Source of the DNA: Kiloniellaceae bacterium
GTDB taxonomy: Bacteria > Pseudomonadota > Alphaproteobacteria > Kiloniellales > J153
Assembly: GCA_021776095.1 (NCBI GenBank)
Contig: JAJFGO010000015.1
Span: 41,797-105,796 of the forward strand
Length of the DNA stretch: 64,000 nt
Reading direction: 5' to 3'
Position 1 is the first letter of the stretch. Each line of letters opens with the position of its first letter. This document shows, piece by piece, positions 7,432-15,908 of the stretch. Made by a program: the position numbers and the translations under genes. The notes under the pieces are model-generated. The model had not been told where the DNA came from, did no database searches, and was given only the letters and a program-made list of their open reading frames with translations.

Positions 7432-8757
7432 ATGAACGCCAAGTCCGAATCGCGGGATTTTCGCCGTCTGGTTGCCTGGTTCAAGTTCGTTCTCAAGGCG
7501 GGCCGGATTGGGCGATTTTTGGCTTATGCCGGGCAGCGCTTCCTGGCCGACGGCGGCCCGCGCCAGGCGGCCGGGCTCAGTTATGCCTCGCTGCTCGCCA
7601 TCGTGCCCTTGCTGGCGGTCGGGTTATCGTTCCTGGCCGGCTTTCCCGCTTTCGAGCCCTGGCGGGTCGAATTGCAAAACTTCGTCTTCGAAAGTCTGCT
7701 GTCCGACGTGGGTGGCGAAGCCAGTGCGCAACTGGCCAGGTTCATCGAGAACGCCAAGCGTATGACCGCCCCTGGCATGGCCGGCTTGGCGGTGACCGCG
7801 CTGCTGCTCATGTCGAACATCAACGGCGCCATGAACGAGATCTGGCGGGTCGCCGAGCCCCGGCCCGTGGCCGCGCGCCTGGTGGTCTACTGGACCATTC
7901 TGACCTTGGGCCCCTTGTTCATTGGCGCTTCGCTGTCCTTATCCAGCTATGCCTTCGCCGCGGTGCAATGGTTCGACAGCGCCGCCCTGGGCGGGGGCCT
8001 GGGGCTGACTCGCCTGGCGCCGACCGTGTTCTCGGTTCTGGGCTTCGCCATGATCTATCTGATCGTGCCGAACCGGGCGATCCATCCCGGCCATGCTTTG
8101 ACCGGCGGGTTGGTCGCCGCGATCCTGTTCGAGATGCTGAAGTCGGGCTTCGGGCTGTATCTGCGTGAATTCCCGTCCTTTCAGTTGGTCTACGGGGCGG
8201 TCTCGGCGCTGCCGATATTCCTGGTCTGGATGTACCTCTCCTGGGTCGTGATCCTATTCGGCGCCCAGGTCGCCGCCGCCCTGCCGGAATGGCGTGCCTC
8301 CCAGGCACGGGGCAGCCGGATCGCCGATCCGGGTGCGCGGCTGGCGCTGGCCTTAAGCGTCCTGGCCCGCCTGCGCGACGCGAGCCGTAAAGGGGACCTG
8401 ATCAAGGAGCGCCGCTTGGGCCGCGGACTGCCGGCGACGCCCGCGGAGCTCGAGCAGACCCTGCGGCACATGCGCAAGGCAACCCTGGTGGAGCGCGGAC
8501 GCGGCAGCCGCTGGGTGCTGTGCCGCGATCTGGACGAGGTCACCCTGGGCGACCTGGCCCGGGCCTTGGATTTGGGCCTGATGCCCGGCCGGGGCTGGCA
8601 CCCGGCGGCCGAGAGCGCGGTTGCGGAATTGGCCGAAACCCTTGAAACCAGCCAAGCACGCAGTCTGGCGGAGGTCTTGAACGCGGCCGACGCGAGCGAG
8701 CCCGGTGCAAGCGAGCCCGACCCGGCGGTCGCCGCCGGCATCCGAAAGCGGGCCTAA
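7432..8757 (+). CDS. YihY/BrkB-family membrane protein with winged-helix tail
   Basis: 441-residue inner-membrane protein. The N-terminal half (about 20-285) has the family landmarks AGQRFLADGGPRQAAGLSYASLLAIVPLLAVG and VYGAVSALPIFLVWMYLSWVVILFGAQVAAALPEW with about six membrane segments. E. coli YihY, once called RNase BN, is about 290 residues; the extra 150 residues here are soluble and look like a winged-helix domain (RLGRGLPATPAELEQTLRHMRKATLVERGRGSRWVLCRDLDEVTLGDLARAL), as in longer family members. Function of the family is not settled; export or envelope roles have been suggested. Divergent from the PadR operon. Confidence 0.88.
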   Translation: MNAKSESRDFRRLVAWFKFVLKAGRIGRFLAYAGQRFLADGGPRQAAGLSYASLLAIVPLLAVGLSFLAGFPAFEPWRVELQNFVFESLLSDVGGEASAQLARFIENAKRMTAPGMAGLAVTALLLMSNINGAMNEIWRVAEPRPVAARLVVYWTILTLGPLFIGASLSLSSYAFAAVQWFDSAALGGGLGLTRLAPTVFSVLGFAMIYLIVPNRAIHPGHALTGGLVAAILFEMLKSGFGLYLREFPSFQLVYGAVSALPIFLVWMYLSWVVILFGAQVAAALPEWRASQARGSRIADPGARLALALSVLARLRDASRKGDLIKERRLGRGLPATPAELEQTLRHMRKATLVERGRGSRWVLCRDLDEVTLGDLARALDLGLMPGRGWHPAAESAVAELAETLETSQARSLAEVLNAADASEPGASEPDPAVAAGIRKRA

Positions 8758-8769
8758 TATGGTGGGCGG

Positions 8770-9123
8770 TTACGACCCGTCGGGCGGCGCCGGCCGGCCG
8801 GTAATCGTCGCCAACTCCGCGCGGAGCTGATCGCGCGCGTCCTGGGGCAGGGCCTTGATCGCTTGATTGAGATCCTCCAGGGCCTTGCGCAAGGTGTAAA
8901 CCTGGTCCAGCAGGCGCAGCACCACGGGCATGGCCTCGTCGTTGACCTCCAGGTCGCTGTGCAGTTCCGCGATCAGGCGTGCCCGTGCCAGGTCGGCGTC
9001 GTCGAACATATAGGTGCCTTCCTGGTCGATCGGCAGCACCCAGCTTCGCTCAATCCAGACCATCAAGTCTTCTTGGTCGACTTCGATCTCGGCGACCACC
9101 TGTTCGAAAGATATTAACGCCAC
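8770..9123 (-). CDS. cbpM: Chaperone modulator CbpM
   Basis: 117 residues, GTG start. MerR-like helix-turn-helix at the N-terminus (ISFEQVVAEIEVDQEDLMVWIERSWVLP) followed by a helical C-terminal part (HSDLEVNDEAMPVVLRLLDQVYTLRKALEDLNQAI), the layout of CbpM. In E. coli CbpM binds the J domain of CbpA and inhibits its co-chaperone and DNA-binding activity. It begins 25 bases after the cbpA-like stop with GAAGG as ribosome-binding site, so the pair is co-expressed, which supports the assignment. Confidence 0.88.
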   Translation of the reverse strand: MALISFEQVVAEIEVDQEDLMVWIERSWVLPIDQEGTYMFDDADLARARLIAELHSDLEVNDEAMPVVLRLLDQVYTLRKALEDLNQAIKALPQDARDQLRAELATITGRPAPPDGS

Positions 9124-9148
9124 GCTGTCGCCTTCCCTTCGCCGCCGT

Positions 9149-10084
9149 TCAGCTCATGCCGGATTTGCGGCGCGGATCGTAACCGTGGGTTTCGGCCCAA
9201 CCCTCGACGAAGGTCTTTAGGTCTTCGTCGGGCTTGTCGGGCAGGACCACCTTCAGCTTGACGTACTGGTCGCCCTTGGTCTTGGACTTGCGATCCACGA
9301 TGCCCTTGCCTTTGAGGCGCAGGGTGGCGCCGGTGTTGGAGCCGGGCGGTATTTTCATGGAGACCTTGCCGTGCACGGTCGGGATCTGAAGAGTCGCGCC
9401 CAGGACCGCTTCCTGCAAGGCGATTGGCAACTCCATGTGCACGTCATTGTCCTTGCGGGTGAAAAAGGCGTGGGGCTGGATATGCACCTCCACATAGGCG
9501 TCGCCCGGTGCGCCGCCGTTCGCGCCCGGCCCGCCTTGCCCCTTGAGGCGCAGGGTTTGGCGATCCGCCGTGCCGGCGGGAATCGATAAATCCAGTACCT
9601 TGCCGTCGGACAGGCGCAGGCGCTTCTTGGTTCCGGTCGCCGCGTCCAAGAAATCGATCGGCGCCGTGTAGGAAACGTCGGCGCCTTTGCGCGCGCCGCC
9701 CCGGCCGCGGCCGGCGCCGGTTCTGCGCCCGCCCCCAAAGAGGTCGGAAATGACGTCTTCGATGTTGATCTCGGCGCCGAAATCCGAGGCCCGGTATTTG
9801 CTGCCACCGCCGCCGCCGCGCCGGGCGTGTTCGTGATAGAATCCGCCGGCGCGCTGGGTTTCCTGTCCGCTGGCGTCAATCTCGCCGCGGTCGAAGCGCT
9901 TGCGCTTTTCCGGATCGCCAAGAATCCCGTGGGCCTGCGAGACCTCCTTGAAGTCCTGCTCGACCTTGGAATTGCCGGGGTTCAGGTCCGGGTGCAACTT
10001 TTTGGCCAGCCGCCGATAGGCGCTCTTGATGTCCTCGGCGCTGGCGTCGCGCTTCACGCCCAAAATGTCATATGGGTTCTTCAT
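9149..10084 (-). CDS. cbpA: DnaJ-class co-chaperone CbpA
   Basis: 311 residues. J domain at 1-70 (MKNPYDILGVKRDASAEDIKSAYRRLAKKLHPDLNPGN) with the essential HPD tripeptide, a Gly-rich linker (about 75-130, RRGGGGGSKY, GGGRRTGAGRGRGG), and two C-terminal substrate-binding beta domains (from about 135) without a zinc finger. This is the CbpA (type B) layout: it stimulates DnaK ATPase and binds unfolded protein. The downstream cbpM gene confirms the type. Confidence 0.93.
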   Translation of the reverse strand: MKNPYDILGVKRDASAEDIKSAYRRLAKKLHPDLNPGNSKVEQDFKEVSQAHGILGDPEKRKRFDRGEIDASGQETQRAGGFYHEHARRGGGGGSKYRASDFGAEINIEDVISDLFGGGRRTGAGRGRGGARKGADVSYTAPIDFLDAATGTKKRLRLSDGKVLDLSIPAGTADRQTLRLKGQGGPGANGGAPGDAYVEVHIQPHAFFTRKDNDVHMELPIALQEAVLGATLQIPTVHGKVSMKIPPGSNTGATLRLKGKGIVDRKSKTKGDQYVKLKVVLPDKPDEDLKTFVEGWAETHGYDPRRKSGMS

Positions 10085-10154
10085 GTCGTGCCAAGCATAG
10101 ACGCGCCTGCGCCGCCGGTCACGGAATCGAAGCCCGGGCGGCGGCAGTCAGGCG

Positions 10155-10182
10155 GCGGGGGCGCCGCAATCGGCGCCCCGGA
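10155..10182 (-). terminator. GC-rich hairpin between lipoprotein and cbpA genes
   Basis: Stem GGGGCGCCG/CGGCGCCCC with a CAAT loop. No U-tract follows on either strand, so intrinsic termination is uncertain; it may instead be a processing or pausing site. Confidence 0.4.
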
Positions 10183-10206
10183 CGATAAGATTTCAGGCCG
10201 CGATGC

Positions 10207-10683
10207 TTATTGGATTTCCCACTGGCCGTCCGGCTGGCGGCAGGCCACACCATAAGCCTGTTCCTGATCGCCGCCGATCACCACCGTCTGCTGAAACTCG
10301 CGGCAGTACTCGTTGCTTCCGGACTTGGTGCCCTCGCGGGTCGGCGTGACCGAGCCGTAGTTTCCGGTATCGGGATTGCTCCAGGCGATGGACTGACCGA
10401 CCGGGGCCGTGGTTGCCTGGGTATAGGCGCGCTCCGCCTTCAGCTTGTCGACGTCGTCCAGGCCGCGGCCAATCTCGCTGCCGACCAAAGCGCCAATCAG
10501 GACGCCGGCAGCTGTCGCGGCCAACTGACCCGTGCCGCCACCGATGGTTGAGCCGGCCCAGCCACCCAGCGCCGCGCCGCCCAGGCCGCCGATTGTCTGC
10601 TTGGTGCCGAACTGACCATTCTGCGCGCAGGCGGCGGTCAGCGCCATGATCGCAATGGCGGCAAGCATCGTCTTGAATTTCAT
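10207..10683 (-). CDS. Glycine-zipper outer-membrane lipoprotein
   Basis: 158 residues from the ATG at 10683 (MKFKTMLAAIAIMALTAAC), which gives a compact lipoprotein signal with lipobox LTAAC and Cys near residue 19. A glycine-zipper stretch follows (TIGGLGGAALGGWAGSTIGGGTGQLAATAAGVLIGALVGSEIG), then a soluble C-terminal domain ending EYCREFQQTVVIGGDQEQAYGVACRQPDGQWEI, a pattern found in 17-kDa-antigen-like surface lipoproteins. Such proteins sit in the outer membrane with unknown function. The longer reading from 10719 adds 12 residues and spoils the signal peptide. Confidence 0.85.
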   Translation of the reverse strand: MKFKTMLAAIAIMALTAACAQNGQFGTKQTIGGLGGAALGGWAGSTIGGGTGQLAATAAGVLIGALVGSEIGRGLDDVDKLKAERAYTQATTAPVGQSIAWSNPDTGNYGSVTPTREGTKSGSNEYCREFQQTVVIGGDQEQAYGVACRQPDGQWEIQ

Positions 10684-10862
10684 GGTAAACGCCTTTCCGA
10701 AATTTTGTGCAATCCGCAAGGAACATATATGTAATTCGGAAGAGTTGTACGAGAAGTTTACTGACGATATCCCCAGGACCTCTTAGGGGCCTGAAATTGC
10801 CACGAATTTTACCCTGGCGAAGCGGCATCTCGTCCGCGCCGCCGGGGAACGGAGCCCGGAGC

Positions 10863-11456
10863 ATGTTTACAGGCGATCCACCGGTCGACCCGATTCAGAC
10901 CTTTCAGGACTGGCTGAAAGAGGCAGAATCCAGCGAAATCAACGATCCGACAGCGGTCGCCCTGGGCACGGTCGGAGCAGACGGCATGCCTTCGGTCCGC
11001 ATGGTCCTGCTTAAGGGTGTAGACCAGCGGGGTTTCGTTTTCTTCACCAACTTCGAGAGCCGCAAGGGCCAGCATCTGCTGTCCCAACCCATGGCGGCCT
11101 TGCTGTTCCACTGGAAATCCCTGCGCCGCCAGGTCCGAATCGAGGGCCAGGTCCACCAGGTCAGCGAGGCCGAGGCCGATGCCTATTTCGAGAGCCGGCC
11201 GCGCGACAGCCGGATTGGGGCCTGGGCTAGCGATCAATCGCGGCCGCTGCAGGGCCGCTTCGAGTTGGAAAAGCGGGTTGCGGAATTCGGCTTGAAGTAC
11301 GCGGTGGGCACGATTCCCAGGCCGCCCCATTGGTCCGGTTTCCGGGTCGAGCCGCGCCTGATCGAGTTCTGGAAAAACGGCGCGTTCCGGCTGCACGACC
11401 GGCTAGTATATCATCGCCAGGACGAGGGGTGGCGGATCGAGCGGCTCTACCCCTAA
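10863..11456 (+). CDS. pdxH: Pyridoxamine 5'-phosphate oxidase
   Basis: 197 residues. FMN enzyme oxidising pyridoxine or pyridoxamine 5'-phosphate to pyridoxal 5'-phosphate, the active B6 cofactor. Recognised by [45 protein letters not shown] (FMN-binding), [35 protein letters not shown] segment and the C-terminal [17 protein letters not shown]...WRIERLYP, which ends exactly as family members do. The ATG at 10863 gives normal length; the upstream in-frame ATG at 10707 would overlap the divergent lipoprotein promoter. Confidence 0.96.
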   Translation: MFTGDPPVDPIQTFQDWLKEAESSEINDPTAVALGTVGADGMPSVRMVLLKGVDQRGFVFFTNFESRKGQHLLSQPMAALLFHWKSLRRQVRIEGQVHQVSEAEADAYFESRPRDSRIGAWASDQSRPLQGRFELEKRVAEFGLKYAVGTIPRPPHWSGFRVEPRLIEFWKNGAFRLHDRLVYHRQDEGWRIERLYP

Positions 11457-11492
11457 GCGGCCGCCCTAGCCGCGTGCGTCGAGGGACGTGAT

Positions 11493-12428
11493 GTGACCGA
11501 CCAGGTCAAAACCGCAGTTATGCCAAGCGCCGAGGCCAGCCGCCTGATGCGCCTGGCGACCTACGCCTCGCTCAGCGTCGCCGTGTTCCTGATCGCGGTC
11601 AAGTTCGCGGCCTGGCTGTTTACGGATTCGGTCAGTCTGCTGTCGACCCTGATCGATTCCCTGCTCGATGCGGCCGCTTCGCTGGTCAGCTTGCTCGCGG
11701 TCCGGCATGCCTTGACCCCGCCGGACCGGGAGCATCGTTTCGGCCACGGCAAGGCGGAACCCTTGGCCGCGCTGGGCCAATCGGCCTTTATCGCCGGGTC
11801 GGCGATCTTCCTGGTGATCCAGGCCGGCTATCGCGCCTTTCATCCCAAGGCGATCGAGCATGCCAACATCGGGATCGCGGTTATGGTCCTGGCGATCGTA
11901 CTAACCTTCGCGCTGACCCGTTTTCAGGCCCATGTGGTGAAACGGACCGGGTCCTTGGTGATCCAGGCGGATTCGCTGCACTACTTTGGCGACCTGCTGA
12001 TCAATGGCGCGGTGATTGTGGCGATCGTGTTGTCGTCCGAGCTTGGATGGAACCTGGCCGATCCGATTTTCGGCATCGCTATCGCCGGCTACATTTTGCT
12101 AACCGCCTTGCGCATCGGGCGTGGCGCCTACGACATGCTGATGGACCGCGAACTGCCGGACGAGGACCGGGAAAGAATTCGCGATACCGTCTTGGCCCAC
12201 CCCCTGGTCCTGTCGATGCACGACCTGCGGACCCGGGCTTCCGGCCCGATGACTTTTATCCAGTTGCATATCGAAATGGACGGAGATTTGACGCTCCGCC
12301 GCGCGCATGGCGTGGCCGACGAGGTCGAGAATTTGCTTTGCCAGGTGTTTCCGGGGGCCGAGATCATCATCCATCAGGACCCCTACGAGGGGGCGGCGGC
12401 GCCGGCGCGCGCGGGGGGCATATCCTAG
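11493..12428 (+). CDS. fieF: Cation diffusion facilitator, FieF-like
   Basis: 311 residues, GTG start preceded by GAGGG. Six-helix inner-membrane divalent cation/proton antiporter with a cytoplasmic C-terminal domain. Metal-site motifs are visible in TM2 (STLIDSLLDAAAS, D55 and D59) and TM5 (DSLHYFGDLL, His and Asp), the DD-HD set of FieF/YiiP, which favours zinc, iron or cadmium efflux. The C-terminal ferredoxin-like part contains VLMDRELPDEDRERI and the dimer-site histidines near HIEMDGDLTLRRAHGVADEVE. Gene name by family; metal specificity not determined. Confidence 0.92.
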   Translation: MTDQVKTAVMPSAEASRLMRLATYASLSVAVFLIAVKFAAWLFTDSVSLLSTLIDSLLDAAASLVSLLAVRHALTPPDREHRFGHGKAEPLAALGQSAFIAGSAIFLVIQAGYRAFHPKAIEHANIGIAVMVLAIVLTFALTRFQAHVVKRTGSLVIQADSLHYFGDLLINGAVIVAIVLSSELGWNLADPIFGIAIAGYILLTALRIGRGAYDMLMDRELPDEDRERIRDTVLAHPLVLSMHDLRTRASGPMTFIQLHIEMDGDLTLRRAHGVADEVENLLCQVFPGAEIIIHQDPYEGAAAPARAGGIS

Positions 12429-12463
12429 ATGCGACCAATTCCTGTTCCACCAGACAAGCCGTC

Positions 12464-12477
12464 TTGACCCAGGTCAA
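12464..12477. promoter_or_regulatory. FNR/FixK-type box upstream of usp
   Basis: TTGACCCAGGTCAA, a perfect TTGAC-N4-GTCAA dyad, 70 bases before the universal stress gene at 12547. The identical 14 bases occur at 19433-19446 before the second universal stress gene. The form matches the TTGAY-N4-RTCAA sites bound by FNR, FixK and Dnr regulators. Confidence 0.72.
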
Positions 12478-12546
12478 TGCCGCTAGGGTACTCTGATGAC
12501 AGGCTAAAGGTCGCGGCACAGCCTGCGTGGCGTTTAGGAGGGTATT

Positions 12547-13416
12547 ATGACCATAGCAACCGTTCTGGCCATTCTCGACGGCACGGATTCGAGCGCCGCG
12601 GCGCTGGACGCCGGGCTGCGCCTGGGCCGCAGCTTTGCCGCGCGGGTCGACGTCTTACATGTCGAACCGGATGTGGCGACCTCGGTCCCGATCGTCGGCG
12701 AAGGCATGTCGGGCGCCGCGGTCGAACAAATCCTGCAGAGCCTTCAAGCCGAGGCCGAGGCGCGCGCCAAGACGGCGCGCGAACTCTTCGATGGGCGCTG
12801 CGCGCAAAACAAGCTGTCGCCGGTTGCACCGGATAGCGATATCGCTCCGGGCACATTCAGCGTCTCCTACCGCCACGTGGTCGGCCGGGAGCATGAGGAG
12901 GTGGTGCGGCACGGGCGCTTGAGCGACGTCATCGTGCTGGCCCGCGCGGCGACCGACAACGATGCCGAGGGCTCGGCCGACTTCGATGCCGCCTTGTTCG
13001 ATAGCGGCCGGCCGGTGTTACTGGTTCCAGCCGCTCCGCTCACCGCGCTCGGCGAGACCGTGGCCGTGGCCTGGAACCGCTCGCGCGAGGCGGCGCGGGC
13101 GATCGCCTGTGCCTTGCCGGTCTTGATGAAGGCCAAGAAGGTCTTGGTGCTCAGCGCCCGCGAGTCGGACGACGACCCCGAACCCAGTGAGTTGGTGCGC
13201 TATCTGGCCGGCCACGGGATCGAGGCCAAGAGCTGGGCCTTCACGCCCGGCCCCGGATCGACCGGCGACGCCCTACTGCAGGAGGCGCGCAAGGCCGGCG
13301 CCGACATGCTGGTCATGGGCGCCTACGGGCACAGCCGGCTGCGCGAACTGGTGCTCGGCGGTGCGACCCGGGGCGTACTGAGTCACGGTGCGATCCCGGT
13401 GATGCTCGTTCACTAG
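12547..13416 (+). CDS. Universal stress protein, tandem UspA domains
   Basis: 289 residues, two UspA-like domains. Domain 1 starts TIATVLAILDGTDSSAAALDAGLRLGRSFAARVDVLHVEPD; domain 2 starts near residue 170 (ETVAVAWNRSREAARAIACALPVL) and ends with the nucleotide-binding loop MGAYGHSRLRELVLGGATRGVLSHGAIPVML (G-x2-G-x9-G-S/T type). Such proteins are ATP- or signal-binding and are often induced by oxygen limitation or growth arrest. An excellent GGAGG site precedes the ATG, and a perfect FNR-type box lies 70 bases upstream. Paralogue of the gene at 19532. Confidence 0.92.
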   Translation: MTIATVLAILDGTDSSAAALDAGLRLGRSFAARVDVLHVEPDVATSVPIVGEGMSGAAVEQILQSLQAEAEARAKTARELFDGRCAQNKLSPVAPDSDIAPGTFSVSYRHVVGREHEEVVRHGRLSDVIVLARAATDNDAEGSADFDAALFDSGRPVLLVPAAPLTALGETVAVAWNRSREAARAIACALPVLMKAKKVLVLSARESDDDPEPSELVRYLAGHGIEAKSWAFTPGPGSTGDALLQEARKAGADMLVMGAYGHSRLRELVLGGATRGVLSHGAIPVMLVH

Positions 13417-13432
13417 GGTATCCCACCCTAGG
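13414..13432 (+). terminator. Weak hairpin after usp
   Basis: CTAGGGT-ATCCC-ACCCTAG stem-loop that includes the usp stop codon, followed by GTTGTTATT rather than a pure T tract. Possible attenuated terminator before the next gene. Confidence 0.4.
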
Positions 13433-13454
13433 TTGTTATTCGGAAGGCGCCCTC

Positions 13455-13760
13455 ATGTTGACCGTAGATGACTGCATAGCCCTGAGCGATCTAACCCAGG
13501 AGGAGGTCGACGCGATTTCCGAGCACGAGCATATTCCGGAAATCGTCGCGGCGGAGTATGGTAATTATCTGATCCATACGCCCGACGGGGTGCCGGCGAT
13601 CAAGCGTATCATTCTGGACGATATCGAGGCGTCCCGCGCCGCCGGCAATATTCAACACACGCTGGCCCTGCGCGCCGTCCTGCATCACTTCGTCACCACC
13701 CATACCAGACCGGAAGACATCCTTTGGCGCGGAGATCGAAATAAAAGAGGATCCAGATGA
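13455..13760 (+). CDS. Conserved hypothetical protein (101 aa)
   Basis: Small acidic, helical protein, no signal peptide or membrane segment. It reads MLTVDDCIALSDLTQEEVDAISEHEHIPEIVAAEYGNYLIHTPDGVPAIKRIILDDIEASRAAGNIQHTLALRAVLHHFV, a sequence I associate with unnamed conserved proteins of Rhodospirillales but cannot assign a function. GGAAGG precedes the start. Its stop overlaps the next start by four bases (ATGA), so the two are translationally coupled. Position directly behind an FNR-box-driven universal stress gene suggests possible read-through expression under the same conditions. Confidence 0.75.
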   Translation: MLTVDDCIALSDLTQEEVDAISEHEHIPEIVAAEYGNYLIHTPDGVPAIKRIILDDIEASRAAGNIQHTLALRAVLHHFVTTHTRPEDILWRGDRNKRGSR

Positions 13761-14131
13761 CGCTTAGCAGAATTCGATTGGAACTAGGTCGCAATCCGGA
13801 TTTTCCCGAGGGCAGTTCATTGCATGGCTACGACGTCGTGCTGCCCTTGAACGCCGATGGTCACATCGACGCCGAGGAATGGCGCCATGCGAAGAGCCGC
13901 TGTGCTGTGCGGCGTTTCTGGGAGGGCGAGCCGGACGAGCGCGGCCATCTGGTGCACCGGCGCGGTGGAACCTGGGCCTTTCATTATGACGTTCGGGGCG
14001 ATCCGGAAGAAGACGAGCCGGGCTGGAAGTTCGACACCCATGTCTTCCAGACCGGCGAATACGTCTCCCTGCGCGAGCAGGACGGCGAGCTGCGAACCTT
14101 CCGCGTGGTTTCGGTCCGGCCCGCCCCTTAA
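13757..14131 (+). CDS. Conserved hypothetical protein (124 aa)
   Basis: Coupled by ATGA overlap to the preceding gene. The sequence (RIRLELGRNPDFPEGSSLHGYDVVLPLNADGHIDAEEWRHAKSRCAVRRFWEGEPDERGHLVHRRGGTWAFHYD...EDEPGWKFDTHVFQTGEYVSLREQDGELRTFRVVSV) is beta-rich and ends in a barrel-like pattern; similar unnamed proteins occur in other alphaproteobacteria. No catalytic signature, signal peptide or membrane segment. Function unknown. Confidence 0.75.
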   Translation: MTLSRIRLELGRNPDFPEGSSLHGYDVVLPLNADGHIDAEEWRHAKSRCAVRRFWEGEPDERGHLVHRRGGTWAFHYDVRGDPEEDEPGWKFDTHVFQTGEYVSLREQDGELRTFRVVSVRPAP

Positions 14132-14225
14132 GACGCGTTTTCGGCACCGATCTTCCCCAAATCCGCGAAGACCGGCGCCGCATGTCGGGCGTTGTACAGC
14201 CGCCGGTGCGGAGTACAATCGCGCC

Positions 14226-14966
14226 ATGAGCCAATCTCGCAAGACAGTCGTCCTAACCGGTGCCAGTCGGGGCATAGGGCACGCCACGGTCAAGCGTTTC
14301 AGCGACGAGGGCTGGCGGGTCCTAACCTGTTCGCGCGAATCCATACCGGCGGAATGCAAGCGAGACCCGAATTGGACCGACCACATAACCGTCGATCTGG
14401 CGCAGCCCGAAAGCGTTGCCGATTTCGTCGCCCAAGCGAACGACGCCCTAGGCGAAGCGCCCGTGCATGCGCTGGTCAACAATGCCGCCCTATCGCCCAA
14501 GACCGTCTTCAAGGAACGCCTGGGTTGTCTGAATGGCGATCTGGGAACTTGGCGAGAAGTCTTCGAGTTGAATTTATTCACGCCGCTCGCCCTGGGCCGT
14601 GGGTTTGCCGCCGCGCTGCGCCGCGGCCAAGGCTGCGTGGTCAACATCACCTCGATCGCGGGGCATCAGGCCCATCCCTTCGCCGGTTCCGCGTATTCGA
14701 CCTCCAAGGCGGCGCTCTCCGCTCTAACCCGCGAAATGGCGGTCGAATTCGCAGAAATCGGCGTGCGGGTCAACGCGGTGGCCCCGGGTGAGATCGAGAC
14801 CGAGATGATCGGGGAGGAATACGAGGCCCTGATCCCACGTATTCCCATGCACCGCTTGGGTAAGCCGGAGGAGGTCGCCTCGGCGGTTTTTCAACTTTGC
14901 GCTGCGGATTTCGGCTATGTTACCGGGACCGAAATCTTCGTCACCGGCGGGCAGCATCTGTACTAA
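14226..14966 (+). CDS. SDR-family oxidoreductase
   Basis: 246-residue classical SDR. TGASRGIG at residues 10-17, NNAA (Ala in place of the usual final Gly) near 86-89, catalytic Ser in NITSIAG and Tyr-x3-Lys in AYSTSKAAL, then NAVAPGEIETEM and the C-terminal VTGTEIFVTGGQHL. All catalytic residues are present, so it should be an active NAD(P)H dehydrogenase or reductase; substrate unknown. No operon partner is obvious: the previous gene ends 94 bases upstream. Confidence 0.88.
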   Translation: MSQSRKTVVLTGASRGIGHATVKRFSDEGWRVLTCSRESIPAECKRDPNWTDHITVDLAQPESVADFVAQANDALGEAPVHALVNNAALSPKTVFKERLGCLNGDLGTWREVFELNLFTPLALGRGFAAALRRGQGCVVNITSIAGHQAHPFAGSAYSTSKAALSALTREMAVEFAEIGVRVNAVAPGEIETEMIGEEYEALIPRIPMHRLGKPEEVASAVFQLCAADFGYVTGTEIFVTGGQHLY

Positions 14967-15159
14967 CGGGTAATCTGCGGGCTGCGCGTCGTCACGGACG
15001 AAGATGTGACGCCGGTCACTGCGGCCTCGAGCGAGACCCTTTATGAAGCGGCCAGACTCGCTGACAGCGCACTGGCCGCCCGGCGAGTCCCCTAGACCTA
15101 GACCGATGGAGCAGGGGGTCGCGGCCGATCAGTCTGATAGCAAACCAGAGGAGGACATT

Positions 15160-15822
15160 ATGAGCCTACGCATTGGCGATATCGCACCTGATTTTAAAGC
15201 CGATACGACCGAAGGCCCAATTCAGTTTCACGACTGGATCGGCGATTCCTGGTGCATTCTGTTTTCGCACCCGAAAGACTTCACGCCGGTCTGCACGACC
15301 GAACTGGGGGCTGTGGGCGGCCTCAAGTCCGCTTTCGAAGCCCGCAACTGTAAGGTCATCGGGCTCAGCGTTGACCCGGTCGAAGATCACGCGCGCTGGG
15401 CGCATGACATCGAAGAGGTAACCGGTAATACCGTGAACTATCCCCTGATCGGCGATTCGGATCTGAACGTGGCCAAGCTTTACGGCATGCTGCCGGCCTC
15501 CGCCGGCGATAGCTCGCAAGGTCGTACGCCGGCCGACAACCAGACGGTGCGCACCGTTATGATCATTGGCCCCGACAAGGCGATCAAGGCGCTGGTCGCC
15601 TATCCCATGACGACGGGACGAAACTTCGATGAGATCCTGCGGGTCCTGGATTCCCTGCAGCTCTTTATCAAACATACGGTCGCGACGCCGGTTAACTGGC
15701 GCCCAGGGGACGATGTCATCATCCCGCCGACGGTGAGCGACGAGGTGGCCAAGGACAAGTTCCCCAAGGGCTGGAAGACCCTGAAGCCCTATCTGAGGGT
15801 AACCCCCGATCCCAGCGCCTGA
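15160..15822 (+). CDS. 1-Cys peroxiredoxin (Prx6 type)
   Basis: 220 residues from the ATG at 15160, which has a strong GAGGAGG site. Reduces peroxides through peroxidatic Cys45 in HPKDFTPVCTTELG (P-x3-T-x2-C pattern). The long C-terminal extension (NWRPGDDVIIPPTVSDEVAKDKFPKGWKTLKPYLRVTP) is the mark of the Prx6 subfamily, which lacks a fixed resolving cysteine. A well-formed terminator follows. The in-frame reading upstream to 15043 has no homology-like character and was excluded. Confidence 0.94.
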   Translation: MSLRIGDIAPDFKADTTEGPIQFHDWIGDSWCILFSHPKDFTPVCTTELGAVGGLKSAFEARNCKVIGLSVDPVEDHARWAHDIEEVTGNTVNYPLIGDSDLNVAKLYGMLPASAGDSSQGRTPADNQTVRTVMIIGPDKAIKALVAYPMTTGRNFDEILRVLDSLQLFIKHTVATPVNWRPGDDVIIPPTVSDEVAKDKFPKGWKTLKPYLRVTPDPSA

Positions 15823-15854
15823 TCCGCCGGCGCGGCATCGAGAGCGCAACGGCC

Positions 15855-15886
15855 AAGGGGCCCGTCTTGGCGGGCCCCTTTTTTTG
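15855..15886 (+). terminator. Rho-independent terminator of the peroxiredoxin gene
   Basis: GGGGCCCG / CGGGCCCC stem with a TCTTGG loop followed by seven T residues; a strong intrinsic terminator. On the opposite strand A residues precede it, so it could also serve the convergent gene. Confidence 0.9.
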
Positions 15887-15908
15887 CGCGATTTGCTGCT
15901 TGGGTGGC

